Source of the DNA: Cricetomys ansorgei
Taxonomy: Eukaryota; Chordata; Mammalia; Rodentia; Nesomyidae
Length of the DNA: 64,000 nt
Assembly (NCBI GenBank): GCA_026225945.1
Contig: JAMJFZ010001815.1
Location: forward strand, 18,063,501-18,127,500
Direction: 5' to 3'
Part shown: piece by piece, positions 12,199-23,395 of the stretch
Position numbering within the stretch: the first letter of the stretch is position 1
Layout: each line of letters starts with the position of its first letter
The notes under the pieces: model-generated
Database searches by the model: none
What the model saw: the letters and a program-made list of their open reading frames with translations, nothing else
Told to the model about the DNA's origin: nothing
Made by a program: the position numbers and the translations under genes

Positions 12199-12814
12199 AA
12201 CAGACACATAGTCTTTATTTCGAACCACTTTTCAGGCCACACATGAGCATTCTGCAAGGCACAGAAGGACATTTGAATAGACATGTCAATCAATCACAAT
12301 CTCAGCAATTTTCAGCCTCAAAACACTTTTAGAGTAATGGATGTATATCCATCCACATAAGGTAGAAAAAGACAGAAACTAAAATGTGATGAGGTTTTTT
12401 CTGTTTCCCCCCTTTATAATACCAATTTGAGCATCTGACAAGTAAGATTCACTGAACTTTTCAATAGCAAGTGTCACATCTGCTTGTTATTGTAGCGTTG
12501 CTCATAATCTGTCTATCAGAATGATATTACATTGTTGTTTTGTTTTTACCCAACATAGATTTTCTGTGAAGTAAGCATTATCATATTGACTTTTACTCTT
12601 CTTCTTCAAAATACAGTTTGCCGGGAAAAGTTAATCTGTTTGACCTTGCTTTGTGCCTCAAAAACTCAGTTGCACTACAGTCAAACGTGGACTACCAATA
12701 TCATCCAGTCCTACTTTTGCCAAGGTCCAGAACAATATGCAAACTCTCATGAGCATCCTGTCTGTAAAATTCTATCCTGCATGTTTGAGCTAGTGAGATC
12801 TCACCTAGAAAAGG

Positions 12815-12985
12815 CTGGGCTTAGAATTAGACCTGAGTTTTTGCTGTAGTTCACTTGCTTACTGCTTGGGTGATTTGCTCAGATTATTTTAAGTCCACTG
12901 GCTCTCAGTCGCATTCATCCATAAAATGACACTATTTTCCCAACCATTCCACAGAGTGGTTAGCATGTTCAGATGTGAAATCACT
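12815..12985 (+). repeat. MIR-like SINE remnant
   Basis: The order GGGCTTAGAATTAGACCTGA, CTTGCTTACTGCTTGGGTGA, TCTCAGTCGCATTCATCCAT and AAAATGACACTATTTTCCCA follows the MIR consensus (glutamine-and-cysteine-like core, then CTCATCTGTAAAATG). It is strongly diverged. Confidence 0.6.
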
Positions 12986-14864
12986 TCGTAAGATGCACAA
13001 GGTGGAAACCCTCAGTATTGTGGGGAAATGAATAGCTATACACACCTTTGGATTTGAAATACCTGACACATTTCACCCCACTATCAGGTCTTTAAACCTC
13101 CATGATTTATTTTGGAATCATCTCCACCACATGCCCCTACCCAGGTTCTGATTAAAATCTGTTTGATTCATTTGCTCGTCCCTTCTAATCCTTGCAAACT
13201 GCCAGACCTGCTATGCCCTTTGTTAGCCTTCAATCTTAACTAAACGAAATAGGAGAGAAAGGAGAATGAGAGACTGTAGGAAAGCATCCACTTGTTTTCC
13301 CATGTTGCATGTTGACATAGGTGGCATTGGTATTCTGAGTTGGAATCTGTTGCTGGGGCTCTTCAGGTTCCTTCTTTACTGCTAGTACCTATGACATGGA
13401 GCCTTTTGCAGCGTGTGTGCATCAAAATCTCCAGTTCCTAGGCAGCACACTGCTTTGTGATCCAAAACAAATGCAGCAACATATGGCCATTTTCACCTTT
13501 GGCAACAGAGAGCCCTCAGTACATGCAGCAGAAGGCTCTCTCTTCCTTCTAGCAGACTGAACCTGTTCTTGTAAGATCCCACCACTTAATTTTCAGATAG
13601 AATGCAAAGCTCATGACTAATGTTTTATAATAACTGCTTTTAACTAAATGTTTTCATGCTTAGATTTTGCTGGATTAATAAAGAGTTTCGCTCAATGCAT
13701 ATTTATTTTTTTAAAAAATCCCTGTTGAATCACAGTGCCAAGAGGACCGAGCATCCACAGGAAAGAATGGAAACCCTGACATTTAGTCTAGCAGACTGCT
13801 ACATAGTGCAGTGCGGAGCCAGATTTGTTTAGAGGTGTTCTCACATTTCTTCCTCTGCTAGGATGTCACCAGCATGAAGGTAGCATGCTGTCAGAAGCAA
13901 CAAGGAAACGAGAGAGCATCATGTTTGAGTTTCCATTTCGTTAAGACATTCCCCTTTCTGCTCTTGCCTCGGCATCCCTTCGGAACTGGATTCCCCATGC
14001 TCAGTAGCTTTGCCACAGGGAGATTATTTCAGGACTGTGCCCCATTTCCTCCTTTGGTCCTTCTGTCTGTGACACATGTTCTGAGGGTAGGCTGCGCACG
14101 AGGTTCTGGTTTTATAATGACAATTTTAGCTCTTGCTGCAGAAAATCATATTTTTCAATAAAGCTCGTGAGTAGGTTTCTGTCTTTCCTGGTGAGCAAGA
14201 GTCATAATAGTGACTAGATCTGCAGTGTGACTGAACCCTGAGAAGCTAGCGATGTAAAGGCTATGGGTACTGAGCTGGGAATGAGGCTAAAAAAGACACA
14301 CATGCTTCCTTTATGTTTCTTCCGCACTCTCTCCAAGAGGGGAAAAAGTTCCACTTAAGGAAAAAGCATGGCAGAAATGTGCTTTGTTCTCTAAAAATGT
14401 GGAGATCTTTTTATAGGTTTACAGGCATCTCCCTCTGCACCTCATCCATTTTAAGAACCAGTGGCTCCCTGGAGCAGATGCTAAAAATACCCTTTCCCAT
14501 ACTAATATCATGAAAGTCGCATCATCCCATGAGCTGGCATTCATTTTGTTTTAATCAAATTTCCTGATTTTATCAAGCCCACTGCCTAATTACTTTATTT
14601 CATCAGTGTGTGCGTATCTATAACTAGATTTGGATGTTGCTTAACAGATTTAGAGTCAGAAACGCTGTGAGACACTGCATCGGGCTGTGGAATATCTGTT
14701 GTTTGACTAAATAGGAACTTTTACAAAAGTCTTGTTCCTCGGAGCTATAGTAACAAGGAGGACTTTGGCAGGAGATGATCTATTTCTGAACACTTTGTCT
14801 GAGACTTACATATAAACTTCAGAGCTTCAGCAGATGGGCAGGCAGGATTTGCTCTACCACTGTA

Positions 14865-14938
14865 GAAGATGAGGCAAGAGGACCCTACGTTCCAAGAACA
14901 GCCTGAGCTACATAGCAAGAGACTGTCTGAAAAAAATA
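14865..14938 (+). repeat. Degenerate B1/proto-B1 fragment
   Basis: GATGAGGCAAGAGGACCCTA, then AACAGCCTGAGCTACATAGC and AAGAGACTGTCTGAAAAAAA, match the second half of B1-like SINEs. The first half is not recognisable. Confidence 0.65.
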
Positions 14939-15343
14939 ATCTGGATATCAGTTTGTAGGAGGTCTCAAAGTACCTAGATTATTTTTCTGTTACAGCTTTT
15001 AATCCTCCATGCCTGCAAAGTGGTTCTTGTTAAAACTAGAATCTCTTTCAAGATTGAATGCAGACGAATTTTCTTCAGGAACAGCTCTTCTTACTGAAAA
15101 CTGATGTTAGAACTCAGGATGAAAGCTATATGTGTTATTATACCCTAGTATTATGAGGAAAGTTCAGGATAAAAATGAAAATATTTAGATGGGATATTTT
15201 GAAATCAGGAAAATAATCTTAATGAAATGATATTACACAACAAATTAGGATTATCTTTATTGAATGGTAATGAGTTTCACTGGTTTAAATGACTAAACAT
15301 AACTTTATTGCTTTTTCTCCTTCTTCTTAAAACAAACTAACAG

Positions 15344-15379
15344 AGAAGAAAATCACGGTATTCTGACCTTGACTTTGAG
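15344..15379 (+). CDS. Adgrb3: Adgrb3 36-nt exon, RRKSRYSDLDFE
   Basis: The acceptor is CTAACAG (AG at 15342-15343) behind a CTTTTTCTCCTTCTTCTT tract, and the donor is GAG|GTAAGT at 15380. Twelve codons in phase 0 encode R-R-K-S-R-Y-S-D-L-D-F-E. The (R/K)(R/K)SRYSDLDFEK block is shared with BAI1. It sits between the disordered tail and the basic helix that binds ELMO. Its length is divisible by three and both ends are phase 0, so skipping would remove 12 residues without a frameshift. It is too short for ordinary ORF searches and was found by protein continuity. Confidence 0.95.
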
Positions 15380-16642
15380 GTAAGTTCCTATGAATTACTT
15401 TATCGTTTTAATTATTTATTTCAAGATTGAATTATAATGACCCAAACACAGCACTGTATGTAGCTCTGTGGCTATCGTACCATCATTATTTAAGTAAGCC
15501 AAGTTTCTAAAATTAGCATCCTTACTTCATCCCGGCTGAAAGTAAATGGTTTAGAGTGCTAATTACTCCTCCAAGGATATGCTCAACTGACATTTTCTAA
15601 ACAAGGAAAAATCTACTTTACAACATGGGAAATGGATCGATTAATCCAGTTCATTCAGAGGTAGGAATGTCAATTTCCGAATGTTAAGCCATTTTTTCCA
15701 AGTTTTACTTCAGTGTAGAAATCCCAATGCCATGCTTTGTCTGAGACTGGCTTATATCGTGCTGTGAATCCTGTTCTTAGATTTTCCGTGGTACATTCAG
15801 ATTCGTTTTTCCAATAGCTAGTGCCGGTTCAATGTTTGCCTGTGTTAAGTAAATGCCTTTTTACAGATCTAAACAAGATGAAGATTTTCATTTCCCAATT
15901 TGCATTGAATTTATATAGATGCTGTGATCTCGGTGCTGAAAGTCACTACAATGATACTGTCTAAGCAGTTTATGCCAAGCACAAAATTAATGATGTTTAA
16001 GTATCACATAAATGTGCTTATGCATCTTGATAACTGGATGTATTCAGAGTCTGCTGACATAATTGGGTATATTTGGATATATTTGTATCCTTGTGATGCA
16101 TACATAGAGATCGATACTCTCGACTGATACTTCTGAAGTTACCGAGGCCTCCTGGAATATGGAAACTTTTGGTTCAATCATTTCATTTGTTTAAGTGAAT
16201 GTTGTGGCTCTACAATGTATAGCACATATCCATGTGAGACTTAGCAATTTAACCTGTGGTAGTGGTGCAGGCTGGTTTCATGAAGAAAGAGTGTCCAGGG
16301 AAAATGATTTCATTCAAGTAGCAGCTCAAATTGTATGCTACAAAGTAATGATAAAAATATCTAGCACCAGTGCTTAAACCACAAATATTTAAGCAGCTCC
16401 ATTGTAGCCACCTAGTATGAAATTTAGATTTTATCAATGCCTAAATTTTTCACCAAAAGTACCAAATCCATAAAAAAAAATGAACAAAAATGTTTAGCAG
16501 TCTTCACAGTTGAAGTCTTTGGTGTCATTTAAGGAACAAATACTGGGTTAATCCTTAGGTATCAAAAGAATAAAGAGTCAAACTGTGTCTGTTTTTATGT
16601 GTTATGTACAGTATAAACTTTGTTGTAACTACCTAAAGTTAG

Positions 16643-16643
<1 letters not shown>

Positions 16644-16679
<36 letters not shown>
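16644..16679. repeat. (GT)n microsatellite
   Basis: About 18 uninterrupted GT units. Confidence 0.97.
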
Positions 16680-16681
<2 letters not shown>

Positions 16682-16845
16682 GTCTGGAGAACTATAATCT
16701 GCTATGTTATCACAAAATAATGAACATACAAGTTAAATCACTAGACCTCAGTGGCAAAATACAGTAAAAACCTAGATCTAAAATTAAGCCTTACTACACC
16801 AAACAAGTTATGTAATAGCAAAAATCAAACAATTAAAAGAAATTC

Positions 16846-16945
16846 TAGTCTCCGGAGGTGGGTCTTTGTAAGTTCAAGGCCAGTCTGGACTACACAGCGG
16901 TTTTTAGGCCAGCCGGAGCTACATGGTAAGAACAAAACCTGGAAA
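16846..16945 (+). repeat. B1 SINE fragment, diverged
   Basis: GGAGGTGGGTCTTTGTAAGT, then TCAAGGCCAGTCTGGACTAC and AGCCGGAGCTACATGGTAAG, match the middle and 3' part of B1. The 5' third is missing. Confidence 0.7.
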
Positions 16946-17532
16946 GAAATTAAATCACACTGTGCCACTGAGAATGTTAGAAGAAAGTTGCTCCTTTTCC
17001 CCATCTATTCTCTATGACAGCAGCTAGAAGCTTCCCCAAGCAGAATGTTATGCCTTGTTTCCCACACATAAAACTATCGTAATGACAAGGATATCTGTTA
17101 GTGGAGAAAAGTTGCAAATTAAGAACTGTAAAGTTCTTAAACTTTGCAGCTGTAAAGTTGCAAAATAAGAAACTGTGGTTTCCTTGCCTCTTTAACTGTT
17201 GTGGTTACCACATGGTTACTGTGGAGTTGAAGCACTGGGTGGGTGGGTGGGGGGAGACACTGAAACATTACTTTTCCCTTATTGACACTTGCTGTTACTC
17301 TCTTTTCAACACATGTACAAGATGTGGCAGGGTCTTTGTCCCCCAAAAAAAAATGTTGCTTTTTAAATTTTCATGATGCTTGCTCATGTATTTGTAATCT
17401 TGGGTTGTCAATGAACAGCAAGCTAATTCCCTGTCCCTTTTCTAAATTCAGGCTGGACTAGTTCAATTTATGTCAAGATTCCTGCTACTCTTCTCCCTGA
17501 GTGGGCTTTACCATACAGTGATCATCCTCAAC

Positions 17533-17751
17533 CAGTGGTCCTCAACCTTCCTAATGCTGAGACCCTTTCATACAGTTCCTCATATTGGTGATCCTCAACC
17601 ATAAAATTATTTTCATTGCTGCTTCATAACTGTAATTATGCAACTGTTGTGAATCATAGTGAAACATCTGATATGCACATGATCTTAGACAACCCTGTGA
17701 AAGGCTCATTCAACCCCAAAGGGGTCGTGACCCATAGGTTGAGAACCACTG
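17533..17751. mobile_element. URR1-type hAT nonautonomous DNA transposon
   Basis: The ends are inverted repeats, CAGTGGTCCTCAACC on the left and GGTTGAGAACCACTG on the right (one mismatch). The interior has the URR1 phrases ACCATAAAATTATTTTCATT, GCTTCATAACTGTAATTATG and CCCAAAGGGGTCGTGACCCA. I could not see a convincing 8-bp target duplication, so it is probably eroded. Confidence 0.9.
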
Positions 17752-17884
17752 CCTTAGATCGTCTACTCTTACTAGGCTGCCATGCAGACTCCTGAAAGCA
17801 TAATCCTTTCAAACTTTCAGCCTTACACACTATCCTAGATTCATGTACAATTCTAATATTCCATTAATTCGTTTTCCTTAAAAC

Positions 17885-18440
17885 ATGAGATTTCTCAAAA
17901 AAATAAAAAATAAGAGAGAACTACAGCATGACCTAGCTATACCATTCCTGGGCACTCCGTGTCCTGTATTTACCATCACATTATTCATATCAGCAAGGAA
18001 ACGGAAGCAGCCTCTGTATCCATCAATACAAGAATGGATAATAGGAATGTGGTACAGAGACACAATGGAATTCTGTTAAAACCATGATGAGAAACAAAAT
18101 TTGGCCTAAGAGGAATGGATTTAGAAAACATTACATTCAGGGAGGTGACTCAGACTCAGAAGGTTTTTCTTAAATCACGTGTTATCTCCTATATGCACAT
18201 TCTAACTTCTCATGTTTTCATACATGTAAATAAGGGGGAGGGGGGTGAGCATGGACGATGAAGCTATAGACCAGGACGCTAAGAGGGAAAATAGATGTTA
18301 CAGGGAGCTGCATGGCACAGAAAGCCAGGAAGGTACAAGGGGAAGGGGAGTGAGGGAAGAGAGAAGGAGCAAACAAATTTTGTTTGAAAACTATCATACT
18401 GAGGCCTAATTATTGTACGAAGATAAAGAATAATATATAT
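17885..18440 (+). mobile_element. L1 fragment, rearranged 3' region
   Basis: Phrases typical of rodent L1 3' sequence appear in order: GAACTACAGCATGACCTAGC, TATACCATTCCTGGGCACTC, AATGGATAATAGGAATGTGG, ACACAATGGAATTCTGTTAA and GGAGGTGACTCAGACTCAGA. It ends in a G- and A-rich 3' tail. The short open frame 17885-18079 is part of this old repeat. Confidence 0.8.
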
Positions 18441-18952
18441 TTTTTAAAAAATTGTTAGTTACTATAGCTGAAGAGAAGTTCTTTCAGACAGACGGCCTCC
18501 AAGGTGACATTGCATTCCTGAGCAAATAAGCCAAAAGGCAGGCTAGCTATAAAGTGGAGACTTCCTAATTCTTGCTCTCTGGAATGTATACAATGATGCT
18601 ATTTCTATGTGACAAAAAAAAAAAAAAAGCCTTCCTTAGCTTGTATCCAGCTTCTAGCAGAGATCCTGATATACAGTGAACACTTGTTAGGTTTCTTTGC
18701 AGAATGAATGAATGATTAGAAATTCAACAGCAGATTTTCAATGGAGTTAGCTTTAAGCAAAAGCTTTTGGACAACACTGTAGTTAAGGCAAAGACTAGTA
18801 CAGAAAGCAGACAACTATGGAGGTAGCACTTCAAAGGTTTCCACTTTGCGCTGCAAAGATGGGCACATCAAACAACCCAAGGACAGAAGTGACAGGTTGG
18901 AATTCCAGGGAGAAGAAAAAAAAAAAAGGCACAGATGTAATAATTCTTTATA

Positions 18953-19393
18953 TGCGCGGAGGTGAGGGACGGAGCTTAGACACGTGCACGCTGGTTTTAG
19001 TAAAGGTTTATTAGTTACGGGGAAGGATAAGGGACCCTAAGTCTGTAGAACAAGACTCTGGAAACAGAGGAGTTGGGGGAGAAAGGGAGGGAGAGATCAA
19101 GAAGAGAAGAGGAAGGGAGAGAGAAAGAGAGAAGGAGACAGCATAGTGAGAGATCAAGAGAGCACGGAGCAGAGAAGCAAAAGAGAGAGACAGAGGAAGA
19201 GGGACAGAGAGGCAAAGAGAGAAAGAGGCAAAAGAGGAAGAGCCCGAAGCCCACCTGGGTTATATGGGACTGATGATGCAGTCCTGCTGATGACCCTGGA
19301 CAGGTACAGGGCTCAGGAGCCAGTACCTGGAGTCTCTGGAGCATGGGGGCTGGGCCAGCTCCTAGGCACCTAGGCAGCTCTGGGCGATTCACA
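18953..19393 (-). mobile_element. Solo LTR-like element (ERV class uncertain)
   Basis: Read on the minus strand it runs from TGTGAATCGCCCAGAGC through a GC-richer U3-like part into a long CTCTCTTT/CTTCCTC pyrimidine tract. AATAAACC (plus strand 19007-19015) follows, and it ends in CTCCGCGCA. That order, TG start, CT-rich stretch, poly(A) signal and CA end, is typical of rodent endogenous retrovirus LTRs. I could not find a clean target duplication, so the ends are tentative. The 125-residue minus frame here comes from the LTR. No viral gene is next to it. Confidence 0.6.
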
Positions 19394-20100
19394 ATAACAA
19401 AGGTGTATGCTAAGGTGAAGCATGCTCACAAGATGTAAGTCAGAATTACTTAAACAAGGGTCAAAGGAAAAGAAAAAAACAGGGTAACTTAAAAATCATA
19501 CACTCCCAAGAACAGATTTTACCTAATGTGCTGCTAAAAAAATAAAACAAAAAAAAAATCCTAAGCCTGTTTGACTGTACTTTGCTTTTTTAATTTTTTT
19601 TTCTAGTGGAGAATAATTTGTTACAATCTGACAAACAATTTAAAGGTGACTATGTTAGTTATATTCAGGAGAGACTGATATGATGTAAAAAGAAGTTGGG
19701 GAATCAGTCCAAGTGACTCATCTAGGAAGGAAGTGATAAACGGATCATCACAGGCAAATCTGTGAAATTTGCTCTTTAATTGAACGTGGAATGGAAAGGA
19801 AGAACAAAGATACCAACATTATGGGTTAGCACTTTTATTAGTATGGGGAAAAAGAATAAAACAGGAAAGTAAATGGACATCTGGTTAGGATGAGTTCCAG
19901 TGAGATGTTGACATGAAGACACCTAATGTGATTCTAAGAATCAGGCAGCTGAAACTGTTTATATTGGTGGAGACAAAGCTCAAAGAATTTCTGGAAACAC
20001 AATTACAAATAACCATTATGAAACTGTCGTACATAATAGTATATGTTCCATGTCTGTCTACCTAAATACAAACAGACAGATAGAAAGACAGGCAGATAGA

Positions 20101-20249
20101 TTTTTTTTTTCCAGACAGGATTTTTCTGTTGTAACTTTGGCTGTCCTGGAACTCACTCTGTAGACCAGGATGGTCTCGAACTCACAGAGATCCGCCTGCC
20201 TCTGCCTCCTGAGTGCTGTGATTAAAGGCGTGTGCCACCACCTCCTGGA
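20101..20249 (-). repeat. B1 SINE, full length
   Basis: A T-run, then CAGACAGGATTTTTCTGTTG, TAGACCAGGATGGTCTCGAA, CTGCCTCTGCCTCCTGAGTG and AAAGGCGTGTGCCACCACCT, give a reversed B1 with both monomer signatures. Confidence 0.96.
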
Positions 20250-21770
20250 GATAGATTTAAGAAAATAAAAATCTCCCCAAAACACAGACATACACCTTGT
20301 TTCATTCTTCCATTGGAATCATGCATCTTTTAAAATACCTTCGCTGTTTCTCTGGAGAAACTCCAGGTAACCACCAAATCCATGCTTCTCATTCACTGAT
20401 GGTGGTAAACACTGAGTGAGGACAGACACAGATGCTGGATAATGGGGCCACTCTTCACAGGGCTTGACTTTTATTGGAAGAATTAGGGGCATGTGGCTAA
20501 GTAAGAAAAAGACATTTAGAATAATTTGATATAATATCACTTAGAAATAAGGCTAAGCTATAATACATGGTTTATATTAATTTCTCTATATAATGCATGC
20601 TATTTCAAAGAAATGTCTTGTTCAAAACAGACTATTTCCTGCTTTGTCCCTGACCCTCTACAGTAGGTGCAATCCATTAAGCAAGAGGGCTTATTTATAG
20701 GGCACATTTGGAGGGCAAGCAATTTGAGCGATTTAATCCTAGACTACCCATCTCTTCTATATCGTTAAATTTAAACTGTTTAAAAATCATGCATTTATAA
20801 CCAAATATACTCTCGATTGGCACTGACAAAATGTGTCACTTATTTGGTTTTCTTAGACCCTCTGTACATTGTATTTGAAACCCAAGGTACACATTTGTGC
20901 AAATCGTAACATATTTGGAACACAGATAACTGGGATCCTGACCTGGTCCCTGGGGGTGCAGGTTCAGTCTTGTGAAGGTACTGATACTCTGACCTGGTAA
21001 TTGTTCCTAAATCATCGTCCCCGCACAATATGGCTTTAGGCATTAGGCTCAACTCCTTCAAAGTGCCTCTTTTTTTTTTTTTTTTCCTTAATCAATATGA
21101 GTATTGGCATTCTCTAATGCTCACTTTTCAAAAGGCTACATTAGAGAGAAGAATGAACGTACAGAACAGTAATGAACAAAAATATCAATAGGTTTGTCCA
21201 GCTGGATATGGACAATGGCAGTCTAGGTGTACAAAATTCTAAGGCTGGAAATGATGTCTCTCCAAACTTGTTTCTAACTCGTGAGTACAGATTCTCCAGA
21301 CCCCGTGCTCTAAAGGTGAATTAAGAGAGTTTCTTCCATTCCCTAACAATTTCCATCAGCTCAAAGAACCTGCATGCACTAATACAGCTTTTCGTTATTA
21401 TCCAGAACTTTTCTCTATGGTTCAAACACAACTCTGTGCTTCGCACTTCTAAATCGGAAAGGGAAAATCACCAGTTTATTGCAAATCTGTCAGTTCCTCA
21501 AAACCACTTGCGGAGGGAGCGGGGATGCACAGCAGGATGAAAATGAGAAGACAGGGCTCCTGGCTACAGTCAGCACCCATGACTCATATAACACCTGTAG
21601 CCCCAGTTCCAGGGGAGTTCTAATTCCTCTGGCCTTAGCAGGCCCCTGTACTCGTATGCATATATCCTCACACAGACACACATATGTACATACAATTATT
21701 AAATAATTTTTAAAGTTTCAAAACAAACCTTCCTTCCAGTGAAGAAATGTGTGGTTTGTTTTGTTTATTT

Positions 21771-21901
21771 CTTTTTTTTTTTTTTTTTTTTTTTTTTTGG
21801 TTTTTCAAGACAGGGTCTCTCTGTTAGACCAGGCTAGCCTCGAACTCACAGCTCTGCCTCTCGAGTGCTGAGATTAAAGGCACGGGCTACCACCGTCTGG
21901 C
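21771..21901 (-). repeat. B1 SINE with internal deletion
   Basis: A 27-base T-run precedes TCAAGACAGGGTCTCTCTGT, then AGACCAGGCTAGCCTCGAAC, CTGCCTCTCGAGTGCTGAGA and AAAGGCACGGGCTACCACC. About 30 bases between GTCTCTCTGTT and AGACCAGG, relative to the usual B1, are missing. Confidence 0.93.
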
Positions 21902-22942
21902 AGAGAAATGCTTTTAATGAAAAGAGAATATAGAATTTGTAGTAGATTGCCATGATTCAGTCACCCTCTTTGCATACGCGCATACACTATCCACTATGGC
22001 ATCATTTCATTATTCGGTTGGCATTCACTAAGCAGCTACTAACTGCCAAAGAGTGTGTTAGGTGCCAAGGACACATAGATAAAGAGATGACTCTCTGTGA
22101 GGTGTCCTGAGACAAGCCGTGAGCACGAGCATTAGAAACAGTTACAGGCACTCACCATCCAGAGAGCTAGGGGCCTCCTACAAAGAATCCATAACCATCC
22201 CAGTTTTCTTTTCTCTTCCATCGGAACAGAATAATTTAAAACCCTGAGCGGTCTATAGCAGGCTGCTTTCTGAATCTCTAAGATCATCTCTGAGATCATG
22301 CTGGGCTGACTTGGGGACTCAGCTCACTTAACACTTGAAAGAGCAATCTGCCTCCTTGAGCGGCATCCTCCTAGTCAAGGAAGTGGGGGTGAGGGCTAAA
22401 AAGTAAAACGCTGCCTCCCGAGGCTACTGTGAGGCATTAGAAAAACAATAATGGCTGCCTCCTCTTAAGTGGCTCTTGTCTGTGTTGTCCAGTGATGAGT
22501 GCTTTACACCCTTTGCGGAATGATAGTCCTGCAAAGTCAGTCTCATGCTGAAGCTGTGGCTACAGGCAGACCATAGTGTGTGCTTCAGGCCACGAGACTT
22601 TAAATCAATGGACTTTCGCCAGGTCCGGAGTTATCAGACTGGTCATGCTCCGAGAGTTTAAAGGGTCTTGAAGAGTTCTTAGGATATTGTAGATGCTTTA
22701 GACATCAGGTTGCTTTATAATCTCTCTTTTTTTTTTTAATTATCCAAATTATAAGGACTGTGCTTTGTAACAGACCATTATTTCTCTAATACCGATGACA
22801 AAGATTGCATCTTTTTAATTATAAAAGTATAAGTTAAAGTGTTTCCATCACTTAAAGAGGTTTTGTTGTTCCTTGTTGCTGCTGCTGCTACTGTTGTTAC
22901 TGTTTTTAATAAAAATGAAGAAATAAGGAACTAAGCTGCCCC

Positions 22943-22956
22943 GGGGGGGGGGGGGG
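22943..22956 (+). repeat. G14 homopolymer
   Basis: Fourteen consecutive Gs follow CTGCCCC. It is a mutable tract that can form a quadruplex between strands. Confidence 0.95.
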
Positions 22957-23240
22957 CATAGATCCACGTGGTCCGCCTGGTGGTCATGTTGGAACACAGG
23001 TTCATAAATCCTTCAAAGCAATGTTTAATGATATTAATCTGAGTGGGAAGGAACATTACCATGTGCTGATTTTTATTACAAAACACTCCTGCAGTATTTT
23101 CAGTAAATTAAGATGAAAGTAACTGAATTCACACTGAATGTTTGTGTTTTTATAGAGGAAATGTATGTTTGAGTATTATTATCTTTATAAGATTTTAGAA
23201 AACTGAGGTATAATTTGAGTTTTTCATAGATGTCTTTGGG

Positions 23241-23305
23241 AGAAAGAAAGGAAGGAAGGAAGGAAGGAAGGAAGGAAGGAAGGAAGGAAGGAAGGAAGGA
23301 AGGAA

Positions 23306-23395
<90 letters not shown>
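23241..23395 (+). repeat. (GGAA)n joined to (GAAA)n polypurine array
   Basis: About 60 bases of GGAA units turn abruptly into about 85 bases of GAAA units with no interruption. The whole 155 bases are purine on this strand. Confidence 0.98.

Larger units (their letters stand above)
5554..15343 (+). other. Adgrb3: Adgrb3 intron, 9.8 kb
   Basis: The intron is bounded by GTGAGT and CTAACAG. It holds a GATA array (7297-7582), an L1 3' end (8790-9185), an old B2/B3-like SINE (11866-12198), a MIR-like remnant (12815-12985) and a degenerate B1-like piece (14865-14938). The stretch 9290-9730 is less AT-rich than its surroundings but I do not recognise it. The stretches 5620-7260, 7680-8780, 9830-11850 and 13000-14820 look unique. 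The part at 10420-10720 reads like conserved noncoding DNA, which needs an alignment to test. Confidence 0.8.

Noticed and set aside
17533..17751. Could the URR1 element be an active transposon?
   Set aside because: It is only 219 bp, has no transposase, and its target duplication is not detectable, so it is an old nonautonomous relic.
19015..19392. 125-residue minus-strand frame
   Set aside because: It lies within the LTR-like element and consists largely of the pyrimidine tract (L, S, P, F).
22970..22988. CTCF-like motif on the minus strand (ACCACCAGGCGGAC)
   Set aside because: Two core positions differ from the usual CCACCAGGGGGC pattern, and it sits next to a G14 run. It is too weak without ChIP evidence.
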